This document shows positions 25,381-34,627 of a DNA stretch of 64,000 bases, piece by piece. The notes below the pieces were generated by a model, which made no database searches, had not been told where the DNA came from, and was given only the letters and a program-made list of their open reading frames with translations. The stretch's first letter is position 1, and each line of letters starts with the position of its first letter. Origin of the DNA: Mesorhizobium sp. (GTDB lineage: Bacteria > Pseudomonadota > Alphaproteobacteria > Rhizobiales > Rhizobiaceae); NCBI RefSeq assembly GCF_004963255.1, contig NZ_SUGA01000008.1, forward strand, positions 1-64,000, read 5' to 3'. The position numbers were made by a program, and so were the translations under genes.

Positions 25381-26700
25381 TCAGTTCGTACTTCCAACAG
25401 CGTTTGTCTCCGCCTGGACGCTGGCATCCGCTGCAGGCAAGCTATCCAAGCCCGATTTCGGCAGCGGGATTTCGACTTTCACCGTATCGCCCGGCTCGAC
25501 AAGAGTTGTCTCTTGGGCAGCAAGCTCTTCCGTGCCACCGTCTTTCGGCCTCACAATCGTGAAGATCGGCTTGGCCTTTGCGGCGTTTTGCCGGAGCGCC
25601 AGCAGAGCGGGGGCAGTAACTTGTGTCTCGTGCAGCAACTGCACCGCGGTGTCGGATTTGCTGGTGACCTCGTTGAGCTGTTGCTGTGTCTCGCGCAAGC
25701 TCTCTGCGATCTCGCTGGAACGCTGGTTGCCGAGGTTGAGGATTTCGATGTCGGTCTTGCTCATGTCCTGCCTGACACGCAGCATCGAGGTCTCGGCCGC
25801 CAACCGGTCGCTCTGCATCTGGGCGACGGTCCCCTCCAGGGAAAGTTCCCGCGGCGCAACGGCAAGACCTTTCTGGACGAGATTCGAGACACCGGCGAGT
25901 TCCTTTTGGATGAGCTCGATCTGTTTGTCATGGAAGGTCAGCTGTTGCTCGAGCGAGGCCAGTTCCTGTTGCAGAAATTCCTTGAGTTCGCGAAGTGAGC
26001 GGAGCTGGGTCGCCAGTGATTCCTTGCGGATGGCGAAAATCTTGCGTTCCTGGTCCATCGCCAGCGCGACGGTTTCGTTCGAAGCCCTGTCCCTCAGTTC
26101 AGAGGGGAAAGTTATATCCTCACTGCCGGCCAATTCTGCCTGCAACCGCGCCTTGCGAGCAAGCAGGCTGACATTGCTCAGAGCGAGCAGTCCGACATCG
26201 CCCTGGCTTGAGATGACCTCTCGTTGGAGCCGAGACACATCATCCTCGCGTATCGGCAAACCGCCGGCGATACCCAGCGCCTGTAGCACCGTCAGGCCGG
26301 GCCGGAAGGGAAATTCGCCGGGTTGCTTGACGTTGCCGACAATATAAAACGGTCTGTATTGCGCGATCTCCACCGCCACGTCCGGCTGGCGGCCAAGGCC
26401 CATATGTTGCATCAGCCGATCGCCTATGGAGCGGGCCAGATCGCCGGGAGCGGTCCCTTCGGCGCGTATCTGCCCGACAAAAGGCAGGAAGAGGGTGCCG
26501 TCAGCGCCGACGACGAAACTGTCGTTGAGAGCCGTCCATTCGAAGATCACATCACGCGATGCGCGCCATTCGTAAACCTTCAGCCTGACCTTGTCCTGCG
26601 GTCCAAGGAGGTACTCTGCAGCTGGTGCCGGCGAGGGGCAGGCAGCTGTTGCGGCTAATGAAATCCCTGCCACTGTTGAAAGCCATTTGCGCATTGTCAT
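25381..26700 (-). CDS. Outer-membrane polysaccharide export protein, Wza/ExoF-like
   Basis: A 439-residue exported protein. An N-terminal signal (MTMRKWLSTVAGISLAATAA) is followed by a polysaccharide export (PES) domain (YLLGPQDKVRLKVYEW), an SLBB-type segment (FYIVGNVKQPGEFPFRPGLT) and a long coiled coil (ELKEFLQQELASLEQQLTFH and beyond), the arrangement of rhizobial ExoF. It forms or gates the outer-membrane exit for the polymer and would work with the copolymerase. The ATG at 26700 is chosen because of the signal peptide; the open frame runs far upstream through the neighbouring gene and should be ignored. It follows the GT2 gene by eight bases. Confidence 0.85.
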   Translation of the reverse strand: MTMRKWLSTVAGISLAATAACPSPAPAAEYLLGPQDKVRLKVYEWRASRDVIFEWTALNDSFVVGADGTLFLPFVGQIRAEGTAPGDLARSIGDRLMQHMGLGRQPDVAVEIAQYRPFYIVGNVKQPGEFPFRPGLTVLQALGIAGGLPIREDDVSRLQREVISSQGDVGLLALSNVSLLARKARLQAELAGSEDITFPSELRDRASNETVALAMDQERKIFAIRKESLATQLRSLRELKEFLQQELASLEQQLTFHDKQIELIQKELAGVSNLVQKGLAVAPRELSLEGTVAQMQSDRLAAETSMLRVRQDMSKTDIEILNLGNQRSSEIAESLRETQQQLNEVTSKSDTAVQLLHETQVTAPALLALRQNAAKAKPIFTIVRPKDGGTEELAAQETTLVEPGDTVKVEIPLPKSGLDSLPAADASVQAETNAVGSTN

Positions 26701-26708
26701 TCTCGCCG

Positions 26709-27581
26709 TCAGATTTTCAGGATGTATTCGGGTTCGATCCGGCCCATGGCGATGTGCAGGATCGCGAGCGCGTTGCCGAGGAGCCGGCCTCTGCGATCGA
26801 CATACGGCTCGGGCCAAAGGCTCTTTGCGAGGTTGGCCGCTATGTTCCTGAACATGAGGGGAAGGGCAAAGGAGGCAGGGACCGTGCCTTTCCTTATTAG
26901 ATAGATCGCATTGGCGACCTGGGAGTAGCCGAATCGCTTTCCGCTGACGCGGCCCGTCTTGATCCCGAGATGGACGCCCGTGATCGACGTCACGCATACA
27001 ACGCGGCCCCTGGATCGCATTTGACTGGTGAAGTCGATGTCTTCCTGCCAGCCATAGAGGACCAGGCGCTCGTCGAACCGCAAATCGCCAATCAGCGAAG
27101 CGCGGAACGACATGTTGCATCCGTAGGCGCCAACATGATCGACCACTGATGGTCCAGTCGTTTCTCGGCCTTCCGAATCTCTTAGCGCAGCTTCTGCATC
27201 GTCCCAGGTCAGCCCGGCATTGGTAGCGCCGTCCTTGACGACCTTGCCCATCACTACCGCCCATCCGTCATTTTCAGCAAAAGCCTGCTCGATCTGCTCC
27301 AGGTACCGGGCGGACGGAACGAAATCGTCGTCGAAGAACGTTATGATGTCGAAGCGACCCAACGAGGGCACAAGGGCAGTGTTGCGTTGGGCAGCCAATC
27401 CTTTGGGCCCGAAAACACTCGACACCGAGAAAGGGCAGTGGCCCGGGAGTTCGACGTGCGTCGCATCGGGTGCCGACAGGATGACCTCGTCGGGAAGCCT
27501 TGTCTGGCCACCCAGATATCCCAGCAGGCGAGCAACTTGCTCGCTGCGACCGAGGGTCGGGATAATCACCGCAAGTTTCAT
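26709..27581 (-). CDS. Glycosyltransferase family 2
   Basis: A 290-residue GT-A fold enzyme. It starts MKLAVIIPTLGR, has the metal-binding acidic motif FFDDDFVPS near residue 95, and the acceptor-side GWQEDIDFT, typical of family 2 transferases. It should add one sugar of the repeat unit on the cytoplasmic face. The open frame continues upstream to 28640, but only as the antisense of the next gene; the ATG at 27581 gives the standard start. Cotranscribed with the Wza/ExoF-like gene. Confidence 0.88.
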   Translation of the reverse strand: MKLAVIIPTLGRSEQVARLLGYLGGQTRLPDEVILSAPDATHVELPGHCPFSVSSVFGPKGLAAQRNTALVPSLGRFDIITFFDDDFVPSARYLEQIEQAFAENDGWAVVMGKVVKDGATNAGLTWDDAEAALRDSEGRETTGPSVVDHVGAYGCNMSFRASLIGDLRFDERLVLYGWQEDIDFTSQMRSRGRVVCVTSITGVHLGIKTGRVSGKRFGYSQVANAIYLIRKGTVPASFALPLMFRNIAANLAKSLWPEPYVDRRGRLLGNALAILHIAMGRIEPEYILKI

Positions 27582-27827
27582 TTTTCGTCCAGGTGTCGCT
27601 TGCACTGACCCTAGGACGACGCGAGGGCTCAAACAGCCTGCATAAAAGTGGGGCCGATCAACTCGGCCTACCCCTGGGCACCCGCTTTTGAAGTATTGGT
27701 CACCGGCAGCTCGCGACCATAAGCGGTAGGTGGAAAATGACCCGGAGCAATCCGTGACCGATCGGACAACTTGCGAGGCTCGTGGGACAAAACAGAAATT
27801 GAGGCTCCAAGGAGGAAGGGGACAACA

Positions 27828-29057
27828 ATGCTGCATGAACGCTCTTCCGACCTGGCCGTCGCAGCCACGGTCGAAATGCCCATTGAGGATCTTCCGGCTG
27901 CCCCGCCCGACTTCGACAGATATGCCAGGATAGCGGTCGTCCACGACTGGTGCCCCAACTTTCGGGGCGGCGAGCGGGTCTTGGCCCAGATTTGCAAGCA
28001 GTTTCCCAATGCAGAGGTGTTCACACTTTTCGATTTCCTCCCGACCGAGGTGAAAGAGCAATACTTCCGCGACGTGGAATTCCACACTTCCGCGGCCAAC
28101 CGGATACCGATGGTCCAGAAGTTCTACCGGTCTCTGTTTTTCTTTTGCCCCTTCCTGATCGAACAGTTCGACGTGACCGGGTATGATGCGGTGATCTCCT
28201 CTTCGGCCGCATTTTCGCGGGGCGTGATCACCAGACCTGATCAGCCGCATCTGTGCTACGTGCACAGCCCCGTCCGCTATGCCTGGGACGAGCAGTTTTC
28301 CTATCTGCAACAAGGCAAGCTCGGCTTTGGCCCGAAGGGAATGCTTTATCGGTACATGCTGCACCGACTGAGGACGTGGGATACGAGAACCGCTCACGGT
28401 CCGGACCTGATGCTGGCGAATTCGAACTATGTCCGTTCCCGGATACAGCATATCTATGGACGGGACGCGCGGGTTGTTTTCCCGCCCGTTGCGCTCAAGG
28501 AGTTGCCATGTGTCGACGACAAGGACGACTACTACGTCTCTGCGTCCTTCCTCGCGCCCTACAAGCGCACCGATCTCGTCATCAAGGCCTTCAACGAGAT
28601 GCCATCGCGAAGGCTGGTTATCGTCGGCGAAGGCCAGCAATCTGCTAGCCTACGGTCGCTGGCAGGTCCGAATATCACATTTTCGGGGTTCCTTCCCCGC
28701 AAGGAGTATGTTGATACGCTTGCCCGGGCAAAGGCGATGGTCTTTGCGGGGTGCGAGGACTTCGGCATTGCGCTGGCCGAGGCGCAAGCCTGCGGGACGC
28801 CGCTGATTGCCTTCGGCCGCGGCGGCGCGATCGATATCGTGCGGCGCCTCGGAGCAGATCCCGAACCGACGGGGGTGCTGTTCAGGGCTCAGACCATCGA
28901 GCATCTGAAGGAGGCGGTCAAACGGTTCGAGGAAAACAGCCACCTTATCACGCCCAAAGCCTGCGCCACGAACGCACAGCGCTTTTCGGAAGAGAATTTC
29001 GACCGGGCCATCCTGGAATCGATCGGCGCGGTCCAGTCCCTTCATAGCATCATGTGA
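27828..29057 (+). CDS. Glycosyltransferase family 4
   Basis: A 409-residue GT-B enzyme. The N-terminal half has IAVVHDWCPNFRGGERVL and CYVHSPVRYAWDE; the C-terminal half has YYVSASFLAPYKRTDLVIKAF and the donor-binding EDFGIALAEAQACGTPLIAFG with the E-x7-E pattern. This HDW...GGERVL type is common among mannosyl- and glucosyltransferases of exopolysaccharide loci. The ATG at 27828 follows GGAGGAAGGGG. Its end overlaps the convergent GT4 gene by eight bases. Confidence 0.88.
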   Translation: MLHERSSDLAVAATVEMPIEDLPAAPPDFDRYARIAVVHDWCPNFRGGERVLAQICKQFPNAEVFTLFDFLPTEVKEQYFRDVEFHTSAANRIPMVQKFYRSLFFFCPFLIEQFDVTGYDAVISSSAAFSRGVITRPDQPHLCYVHSPVRYAWDEQFSYLQQGKLGFGPKGMLYRYMLHRLRTWDTRTAHGPDLMLANSNYVRSRIQHIYGRDARVVFPPVALKELPCVDDKDDYYVSASFLAPYKRTDLVIKAFNEMPSRRLVIVGEGQQSASLRSLAGPNITFSGFLPRKEYVDTLARAKAMVFAGCEDFGIALAEAQACGTPLIAFGRGGAIDIVRRLGADPEPTGVLFRAQTIEHLKEAVKRFEENSHLITPKACATNAQRFSEENFDRAILESIGAVQSLHSIM

Positions 29058-30180
29058 GCTCGTGCAGCCTGACGACCTTGGTCTCTGTATCGATGCCGTC
29101 GGCAGCGGCCATCGCCTGCAGGTAGCGCATCGCGCTCGCTCTCCAGCTATATGCCTCGGCTCTGGCTTTTCCCTTTGCTGCCAACCGCAGGCGCAGCGCT
29201 TTGGAGTTGCGCAGCCCCATGAAGCGGTCGAGCCATGCCAGTGGGTTGTCGGCAGCGGCATAAAGAGCTGCATTTGCGCAGACCTCCGGCAGGCTGGCAC
29301 GTTCCGACACCACAACCGGACAGCCGAGCGCCATCGCCTCGACAACCGGAAGACCAAAGCCTTCGGTCAGCGAAGGAAAGGCCAGGCAGAGCGAGTCGGT
29401 CAGCAGCGCAGCCAGCTCGCTATCGGAAATGCGACCGAGCCAATGGATATTTCCAGCTTCAGCCCTGGCTGATCCTGTTTTGAAAATCTGCGAACCTGGC
29501 ATGCCGACAACCGCGATCCTAAATCCGGCTTTGCCAAGGCGGTCGGACATGCCCAGAATGAGGTCCACATTTTTGTGTGGCGCGGCGCTGCCGATCATGA
29601 CGATGGTATCCCGCGAGGCCGCCAGCCGCGTCGCGGCCGAGTGTTCGGGCTTCCACTGCAAGACGTGTTCGTGGCCATTCGGGGCAACGAAGACCTTTTG
29701 CGCCGAGACAATGTCGCGGCGAACCAATTCGCCCAGCGAGAAATTGGAAACAGTCGAGATGTTGCATGCTGTCTTGCCAAGGCATGGCAGCAGCGTTTTG
29801 TAAGAGGCCCTGAATCCAAGTGAATAGCTCTGTGGAGCATTCCACACATTTGCATCATGAATGCAGACAATATGCTTGCGAGCCAGAAGCGGTCCGGTAT
29901 TGCACAGACTGAGCAGCCCGCCCCCGTGCAACGAGGTTGCTAGTTGGGTCTGCTCCCACAGATGCCCACCTGTGCTGCCAATTTCGCAACGTTCGATGGA
30001 ATTGAGCAGGACGTCCGAGCTGCCCGGCGGACAGTGGAGCCTGATCTCGAGTCCACGGGTAAGTGGCGCACGCTCGGTGATTAAATCGTCCAGTGAACGG
30101 ACGATCTCCCTTGCATAGCGCTGGACGCCAGTTGTCGATTGGGAAAGGAAACGTCCGTTGATAGTCCAGCGCCGTGCCAT
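29050..30180 (-). CDS. Glycosyltransferase family 4 (paralogue A)
   Basis: A 376-residue GT-B enzyme starting MARRWTINGRFLSQSTTGVQ, with FVAPNGHEHV, MIGSAAPHKNVDLIL and the donor-site motif TEGFGLPVVEAMALGCPVV. It resembles WbcX/mannosyltransferase-like enzymes that begin with a TGVQRYA loop. It shares start, order of motifs and many positions with the divergent neighbour at 30369, so the two are probably an old inverted duplication. The ATG at 30180 has a GAGAGGG site. Sugar specificity unknown. Confidence 0.87.
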   Translation of the reverse strand: MARRWTINGRFLSQSTTGVQRYAREIVRSLDDLITERAPLTRGLEIRLHCPPGSSDVLLNSIERCEIGSTGGHLWEQTQLATSLHGGGLLSLCNTGPLLARKHIVCIHDANVWNAPQSYSLGFRASYKTLLPCLGKTACNISTVSNFSLGELVRRDIVSAQKVFVAPNGHEHVLQWKPEHSAATRLAASRDTIVMIGSAAPHKNVDLILGMSDRLGKAGFRIAVVGMPGSQIFKTGSARAEAGNIHWLGRISDSELAALLTDSLCLAFPSLTEGFGLPVVEAMALGCPVVVSERASLPEVCANAALYAAADNPLAWLDRFMGLRNSKALRLRLAAKGKARAEAYSWRASAMRYLQAMAAADGIDTETKVVRLHELT

Positions 30181-30368
30181 GTCACCCTCTCGATGTCCTA
30201 GTTTGAGACCGCCGGCGCGTGCGGTCACTACGGCCGTTGGGTCATTCGCAGGCGCGGAGGATCATCCAGCCAGGCGAGGGCAGACGCTGGAACTACCTCA
30301 AACGTTTGAGGGCCGTTGTGTCTCCTGGAGTGTTAGGGTGGCTGCTCGTCGGCAAGGCGGAGAAGGCG

Positions 30369-31637
30369 ATGGACAATTCTGAGTTCAATGCGGCGCCGGC
30401 CGGGCGGTCCAGGCATTTGAACGGTCACAGCACTGCCGCACTGGTTGCCCAGTCGCTTCCAGAAAGCTCGCAATACCTGATTGGCCATCCCGGCAGGACA
30501 TCGGCGGACTTCGAGCCGCCAAGACGACGTTGGACGATAAATGGCGACTTCACCACGCTTCGGCGCAACGGGGTAGCGCGTTACGGACTGGAGGTGACGA
30601 CGGCTCTCGACGCCCTCATTTCGGAAGGGCATCCGCTTGGCCGTGATCTTGAAATCGATCTCGTGGTGCCGCGCCCGCTTGTCGAACCTCTTCCTCTGAA
30701 AGCTATAACAGTCCGGGTCGTTCCCGAGTTCAATAGGCCGCGACTTCCGCAGTTCTGGGTGCAAGCGCAACTGCCTTGGCATGTGCCTGGCGGATTGCTC
30801 AGCTTTTGCAACCTTGCGCCAGTCGTGATGAGGCGTCAGATCGCATGCATCCATGACATGCATACGAGGCTGATGCCGTCGAGCTATGCGCGGGGATTCC
30901 GTTGGGCGCATCGCCTGATCCTTCCGCTGGTTGGCAGGCGAGCCGCACGGATCACCACGGTTTCGCAACTTTCGCGGAGCCATCTGGTCAGGTTTGGGAT
31001 TGCACCTGAGAAAAACATCGTCGTTACCTACAATGGCAGCGACCATGCGAAAAAGTGGGATGCGACCAGATCGTCCCTCGTCGTCAATCGAGACAGGCCA
31101 TATGTCGTTTGCCTTGGCCGAGGTGATCAAGAATACAAGAACATGGGACTTTTGGCTAAGCTTGCCCCTCGTCTCGATGAAATGGGACTCGACCTCTGGA
31201 TGCCGGGCGATGTCGACGAGGAAACGATCTTGCGGCACGTCCCCGAATTGCCGGGGAACATCATCCTTCTCGGGCGCATAGGCGATCACGACTTCAAAAA
31301 AGCGCTTGAGGGCGCGGTTTGCTTCCTGTTTCCATCCCGGATCGAAGGTTTTGGGTTGCCCGCCGTCGAGGCGATGGCGTCGGGATGTCCGGTCGTCGCC
31401 TCGACTTCACCGTGTCTGCCCGAAGTCTGTGGCGATTCTGCCCTCTATGCAGATCCGGACGATGTCCAATCGTGGGCGGAAAACGTTGGGAAGCTGGCGC
31501 TCGACCCGGATTTGCGCAAGCGAACGGTTGGCAAGGGCCATACCAGGGCGAGCAGCTATTCCTGGCGCTGGATTGCATGGAAGTATCTTGAACTCATGAT
31601 CCAGGTCGACGCGGATTTCGGGGAAGTCTACGGATAA
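30369..31637 (+). CDS. Glycosyltransferase family 4 (paralogue B)
   Basis: A 422-residue GT-B enzyme. After about 55 poorly conserved residues it reads RRRWTINGDFTTLRRNGVAR, then ACIHDMHTRLMPSSYA, ITTVSQLSRSHLVRFG, VTYNGSDH and IEGFGLPAVEAMASGCPVVA with the E-x7-E donor motif. It is paralogous to the divergent gene that starts at 30180. The ATG at 30369 removes an upstream extension without family resemblance. It should add another sugar of the repeat unit. Confidence 0.86.
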   Translation: MDNSEFNAAPAGRSRHLNGHSTAALVAQSLPESSQYLIGHPGRTSADFEPPRRRWTINGDFTTLRRNGVARYGLEVTTALDALISEGHPLGRDLEIDLVVPRPLVEPLPLKAITVRVVPEFNRPRLPQFWVQAQLPWHVPGGLLSFCNLAPVVMRRQIACIHDMHTRLMPSSYARGFRWAHRLILPLVGRRAARITTVSQLSRSHLVRFGIAPEKNIVVTYNGSDHAKKWDATRSSLVVNRDRPYVVCLGRGDQEYKNMGLLAKLAPRLDEMGLDLWMPGDVDEETILRHVPELPGNIILLGRIGDHDFKKALEGAVCFLFPSRIEGFGLPAVEAMASGCPVVASTSPCLPEVCGDSALYADPDDVQSWAENVGKLALDPDLRKRTVGKGHTRASSYSWRWIAWKYLELMIQVDADFGEVYG

Positions 31638-31891
31638 ATGCTCAGAAGGTGTAGCCGGCCCGGTGGTTGTCGCACGAAGCGATCAATTCTATTCATCCGC
31701 GGCAGTCACCGCCAATCATCCGAGTGCTGACTCCAGAAGCGCAATCAAATAGTCATGCCGCCTGATGGCTAGGCTACAGCCTCCAAAAGAGGTAAAGCGC
31801 GGCCTCTCATACCCGTATGGGCAAATTGCTTCCGACTCCTGCAGTTCCGACTATCCCGATATTGAAAGTCGCGCAGGGAGGCATGATTGCC

Positions 31892-33322
31892 ATGTCGTTT
31901 CGTTTCGCAGCGGCGGCTGCTTTGCTGCTGACAGCAGCCGCGCCCGCATCTGCTGATTTGCTCTGGGGGGTGAACGGCCATCCGGTGGTTTCCTACCCGG
32001 GTGTTCCAATCGAAAAACAACTCGATTTCATCAAGGACCTCGGTCTCAAATCATATAGGGTCAACATCACGGCCGAAGACGAGGCAGATACCCTGGCCCA
32101 AGTCGTCGAGGCCGGGAAAAGGAGAGGGATCGAAATCCTCCCAGTGATTACACCCGGGATGGACCTGGACAAGGAGAAACCGGACCAACTTTATGTTGAG
32201 GCCCGGAAACTGGCGGTTGCGCTCGGCACCAGGTTCAAGAACGACATCCGCGTTTGGGAACTGGGCAACGAGATGGAGGTCTACGCCATCATCAAGCCCT
32301 GCGAGCAGCGTGACGATGGATCGCAATATCCATGCGGCTGGGGGCCGGCAGGTGGAACTGGAGTGCTCGACTACTACGGTCCGCGCTGGGTGAAGGTAAG
32401 CGCAGTCCTTAAGGGGCTGTCCGATGGCATGACGGCCGTTGATCCGAGCATAAAAAAAGCCATGGGCACGGCTGGCTGGGGCCATACCGGCGCCTTCGCG
32501 CGGATGAAGCAGGATGGGATCGCCTGGGACATCTCTGTCTGGCACATGTACGGGGAAGACCCCGAATGGGCTTTCCGCGAGATTTCTTCCTACGGCAAGC
32601 CGATTTGGGTTACCGAATTCAATAACCCCTACGGAAGCCAGCGGAGCGAGCGGCAGCAGGCTGACGGCGTCAAACAGACGATGACACGGCTCCGCGAACT
32701 CCAGGAGAAGTACAAGCTGGAGGCAGCGCATATCTATGAGCTGCTGGATGAGACTTACTGGGCCCCGAGCTTCGAAGCCAATATGGGTCTGGTTAGACTC
32801 GTCGCGAATAACAATGGCAAATGGATAACCGGCGAACCGAAGCCCGCCTATAAGGCTGTCCGCGACATCACGCGCGGCCCGCAACCGTTGCCCAAGCCGC
32901 AGCGGGGGTGCAACCCCGAGGCGACGTTTGCCGATGGGTTCACCTATGTCCATCAGGCAAGTTTTGCCTATTGTCTCGTCCTTGGCCATGACGGTGACAC
33001 CGCAGGATTGGATCGCTTGTCGGCAGCGCTCGAGAACGGAGACGCTCGGCTTACCGACGTGGTCATGGAGTTGATTCGCTCTGAAGAATTCGAGGCCAAA
33101 TATGCCACTATAGGCCTGACGGACCGCGCCTATATCGGGTTTCTTTACATGCTTTTGTTGGATCGCCCAGCGGACGGCTACGGGATGGAAACCTATTCCC
33201 GACAGTTGCGCAGAGGATCAATGACGCGCGATGCCATTGCCTTGGGCATCGTCGGCTCTAGTGAGTTCAAATCGCGGCATGCCGTCATGCGCGACGCGTC
33301 GGACATGCCCGCGCCCGGCTAG
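31892..33322 (+). CDS. Secreted clan GH-A-type glycoside hydrolase with C-terminal DUF4214
   Basis: A 476-residue exported protein. After a signal peptide (MSFRFAAAAALLLTAAAPAS) comes a TIM-barrel-like hydrolase domain: the acid/base motif VWELGNEME near residue 120 and the nucleophile motif WVTEFNNPYG near 245 fit clan GH-A retaining enzymes. The last 100 residues (AYIGFLYMLLLDRPADGYGM, then ALGIVGSSEF) match DUF4214, found on secreted and surface proteins. Inside a polysaccharide locus it probably trims or releases the polymer in the periplasm. An upstream GGAGG and two ATGs (31883, 31892) leave the start slightly uncertain. Confidence 0.75.
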   Translation: MSFRFAAAAALLLTAAAPASADLLWGVNGHPVVSYPGVPIEKQLDFIKDLGLKSYRVNITAEDEADTLAQVVEAGKRRGIEILPVITPGMDLDKEKPDQLYVEARKLAVALGTRFKNDIRVWELGNEMEVYAIIKPCEQRDDGSQYPCGWGPAGGTGVLDYYGPRWVKVSAVLKGLSDGMTAVDPSIKKAMGTAGWGHTGAFARMKQDGIAWDISVWHMYGEDPEWAFREISSYGKPIWVTEFNNPYGSQRSERQQADGVKQTMTRLRELQEKYKLEAAHIYELLDETYWAPSFEANMGLVRLVANNNGKWITGEPKPAYKAVRDITRGPQPLPKPQRGCNPEATFADGFTYVHQASFAYCLVLGHDGDTAGLDRLSAALENGDARLTDVVMELIRSEEFEAKYATIGLTDRAYIGFLYMLLLDRPADGYGMETYSRQLRRGSMTRDAIALGIVGSSEFKSRHAVMRDASDMPAPG

Positions 33323-33560
33323 GCGAGGAAGCGACCATTGCATGGCAGGTGGCCCGCAAGTCCATTGCCTTGCCACCTGACACGAAACTTCAGGCCATCG
33401 CCGGCAGATACGCCTTCGAAAGGCTTAGCCTGGACCTCCCCGAAAGAGGTAGCCGACGGCTCGACCAACAGGGCGTCCTGACCGCCTATTGGCGTTCTCC
33501 CCGAGCCTTGGTCGCCCAAGTAGCTTTCAGGGTAATCAATCCACTCTTGAGAGGTGTACG

Positions 33561-34622
33561 ATGAAAGTCATGGTAACCGGCCATCAAGGCTATATCGGGT
33601 CGGTGATGGTGCCGATGCTGCTTCGCGCGGGGCATGCGGTGACCGGCTACGACAGCGACCTTTACCGGCGCTGCACCTTTGCGGCGGGAGGGGAGCGAGC
33701 ATCCGTTCCATCCATTCAAAAGGACGTCCGGGACGTGCAGCCTCGCGATCTCGAAGGTTTCGACGCCGTAATACACTTGGCAGCCCTCTCGAATGACCCG
33801 CTCTCCGATCTCGATCCGGAGATCACATACGAGATTAACCACAAGGGCAGCGTTCGCTTCGCGAAAGCGGCCAAGGAAGCGGGCGTGTCACGCTTTCTCT
33901 TCGCTTCGTCCTGCAGCAATTACGGACAGGCGGGCGATGACATGGTGGACGAAACCGGAGAGCTCAATCCGGTCACGCCCTATGGCTGGTCCAAGGTACT
34001 TTCCGAACGCGATATTTCCGAACTCGCCGACGGCAGCTTCTCTCCGACCTACTTCCGGCCTGCCACGGCCTATGGCTTGTCGCGCCGGCTTCGCTTCGAC
34101 ATCGTGCTGAACAATCTCGTTGCCTGGGCGGTGACCAAAGGCGTGATCCTGCTCAAATCCGATGGGACCCCGTGGCGGCCCATCGTTCACATCGAGGATA
34201 TTTCTCGCGCTTTCATCGCCGGCCTCGAAGCCCCGCGGGATGTGATCCACAACGAGGCTTTCAATGTGGGGCAGACGGCCCACAACTACAGGATCCGCGA
34301 CATAGCCGAGATCGTCGCCGATGTGGTGCCCGGCTGCCGCCTGGAGTTCGCGGCCGATGCCGGCCCCGACAAACGTTCCTATCGGGTAAGCTTCGAGAAG
34401 ATTGCGCGCGCTCTTCCGAGCTTCCGGCCGCAATGGGACGCCCGCAAAGGCGCCGAACAGCTTTACCGGGCCTATCGGCAATCAAATGTCACCTTGGAGG
34501 AATTCGAGGGTCCTCGCTTCCAGCGCATCGGCCACATAAGATATCTGTTGGCGAACGGACTTCTGGACGAGCGCATGCGTGCCGTGGAGGCCTCAATAGC
34601 CCTGGAGGCTGCGGCGGGCTAA
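33561..34622 (+). CDS. NAD-dependent sugar epimerase/dehydratase, extended SDR
   Basis: A 353-residue extended short-chain dehydrogenase. It has the Rossmann motif GHQGYIG at residues 7-13 and the catalytic Ser (FASSCSNYG) and YGWSK Tyr/Lys pair; HIEDISRAF is a family landmark. It should act on a nucleotide-linked sugar as a 4-epimerase, 4,6-dehydratase or 4-ketoreductase. The ATG at 33561 follows GAGAGG. It is followed after five bases by the DUF4910 gene; these are the first two genes of a sugar-modification cassette. Confidence 0.85.
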   Translation: MKVMVTGHQGYIGSVMVPMLLRAGHAVTGYDSDLYRRCTFAAGGERASVPSIQKDVRDVQPRDLEGFDAVIHLAALSNDPLSDLDPEITYEINHKGSVRFAKAAKEAGVSRFLFASSCSNYGQAGDDMVDETGELNPVTPYGWSKVLSERDISELADGSFSPTYFRPATAYGLSRRLRFDIVLNNLVAWAVTKGVILLKSDGTPWRPIVHIEDISRAFIAGLEAPRDVIHNEAFNVGQTAHNYRIRDIAEIVADVVPGCRLEFAADAGPDKRSYRVSFEKIARALPSFRPQWDARKGAEQLYRAYRQSNVTLEEFEGPRFQRIGHIRYLLANGLLDERMRAVEASIALEAAAG

Positions 34623-34627
34623 TCCCA

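Noticed and set aside
25381..27264. Minus-strand frame of 627 codons
   Set aside because: The export protein begins with its signal peptide at 26700; the rest overlaps the GT2 gene in another frame.
26709..28640. Minus-strand frame of 643 codons
   Set aside because: Only its last 290 codons are the GT2 gene; the upstream part is antisense to the GT4 gene at 27828.
34172..34627. Apparent N-terminal extension of the DUF4910 protein
   Set aside because: This part is another frame of the epimerase gene; the ATG at 34628 is the natural start.
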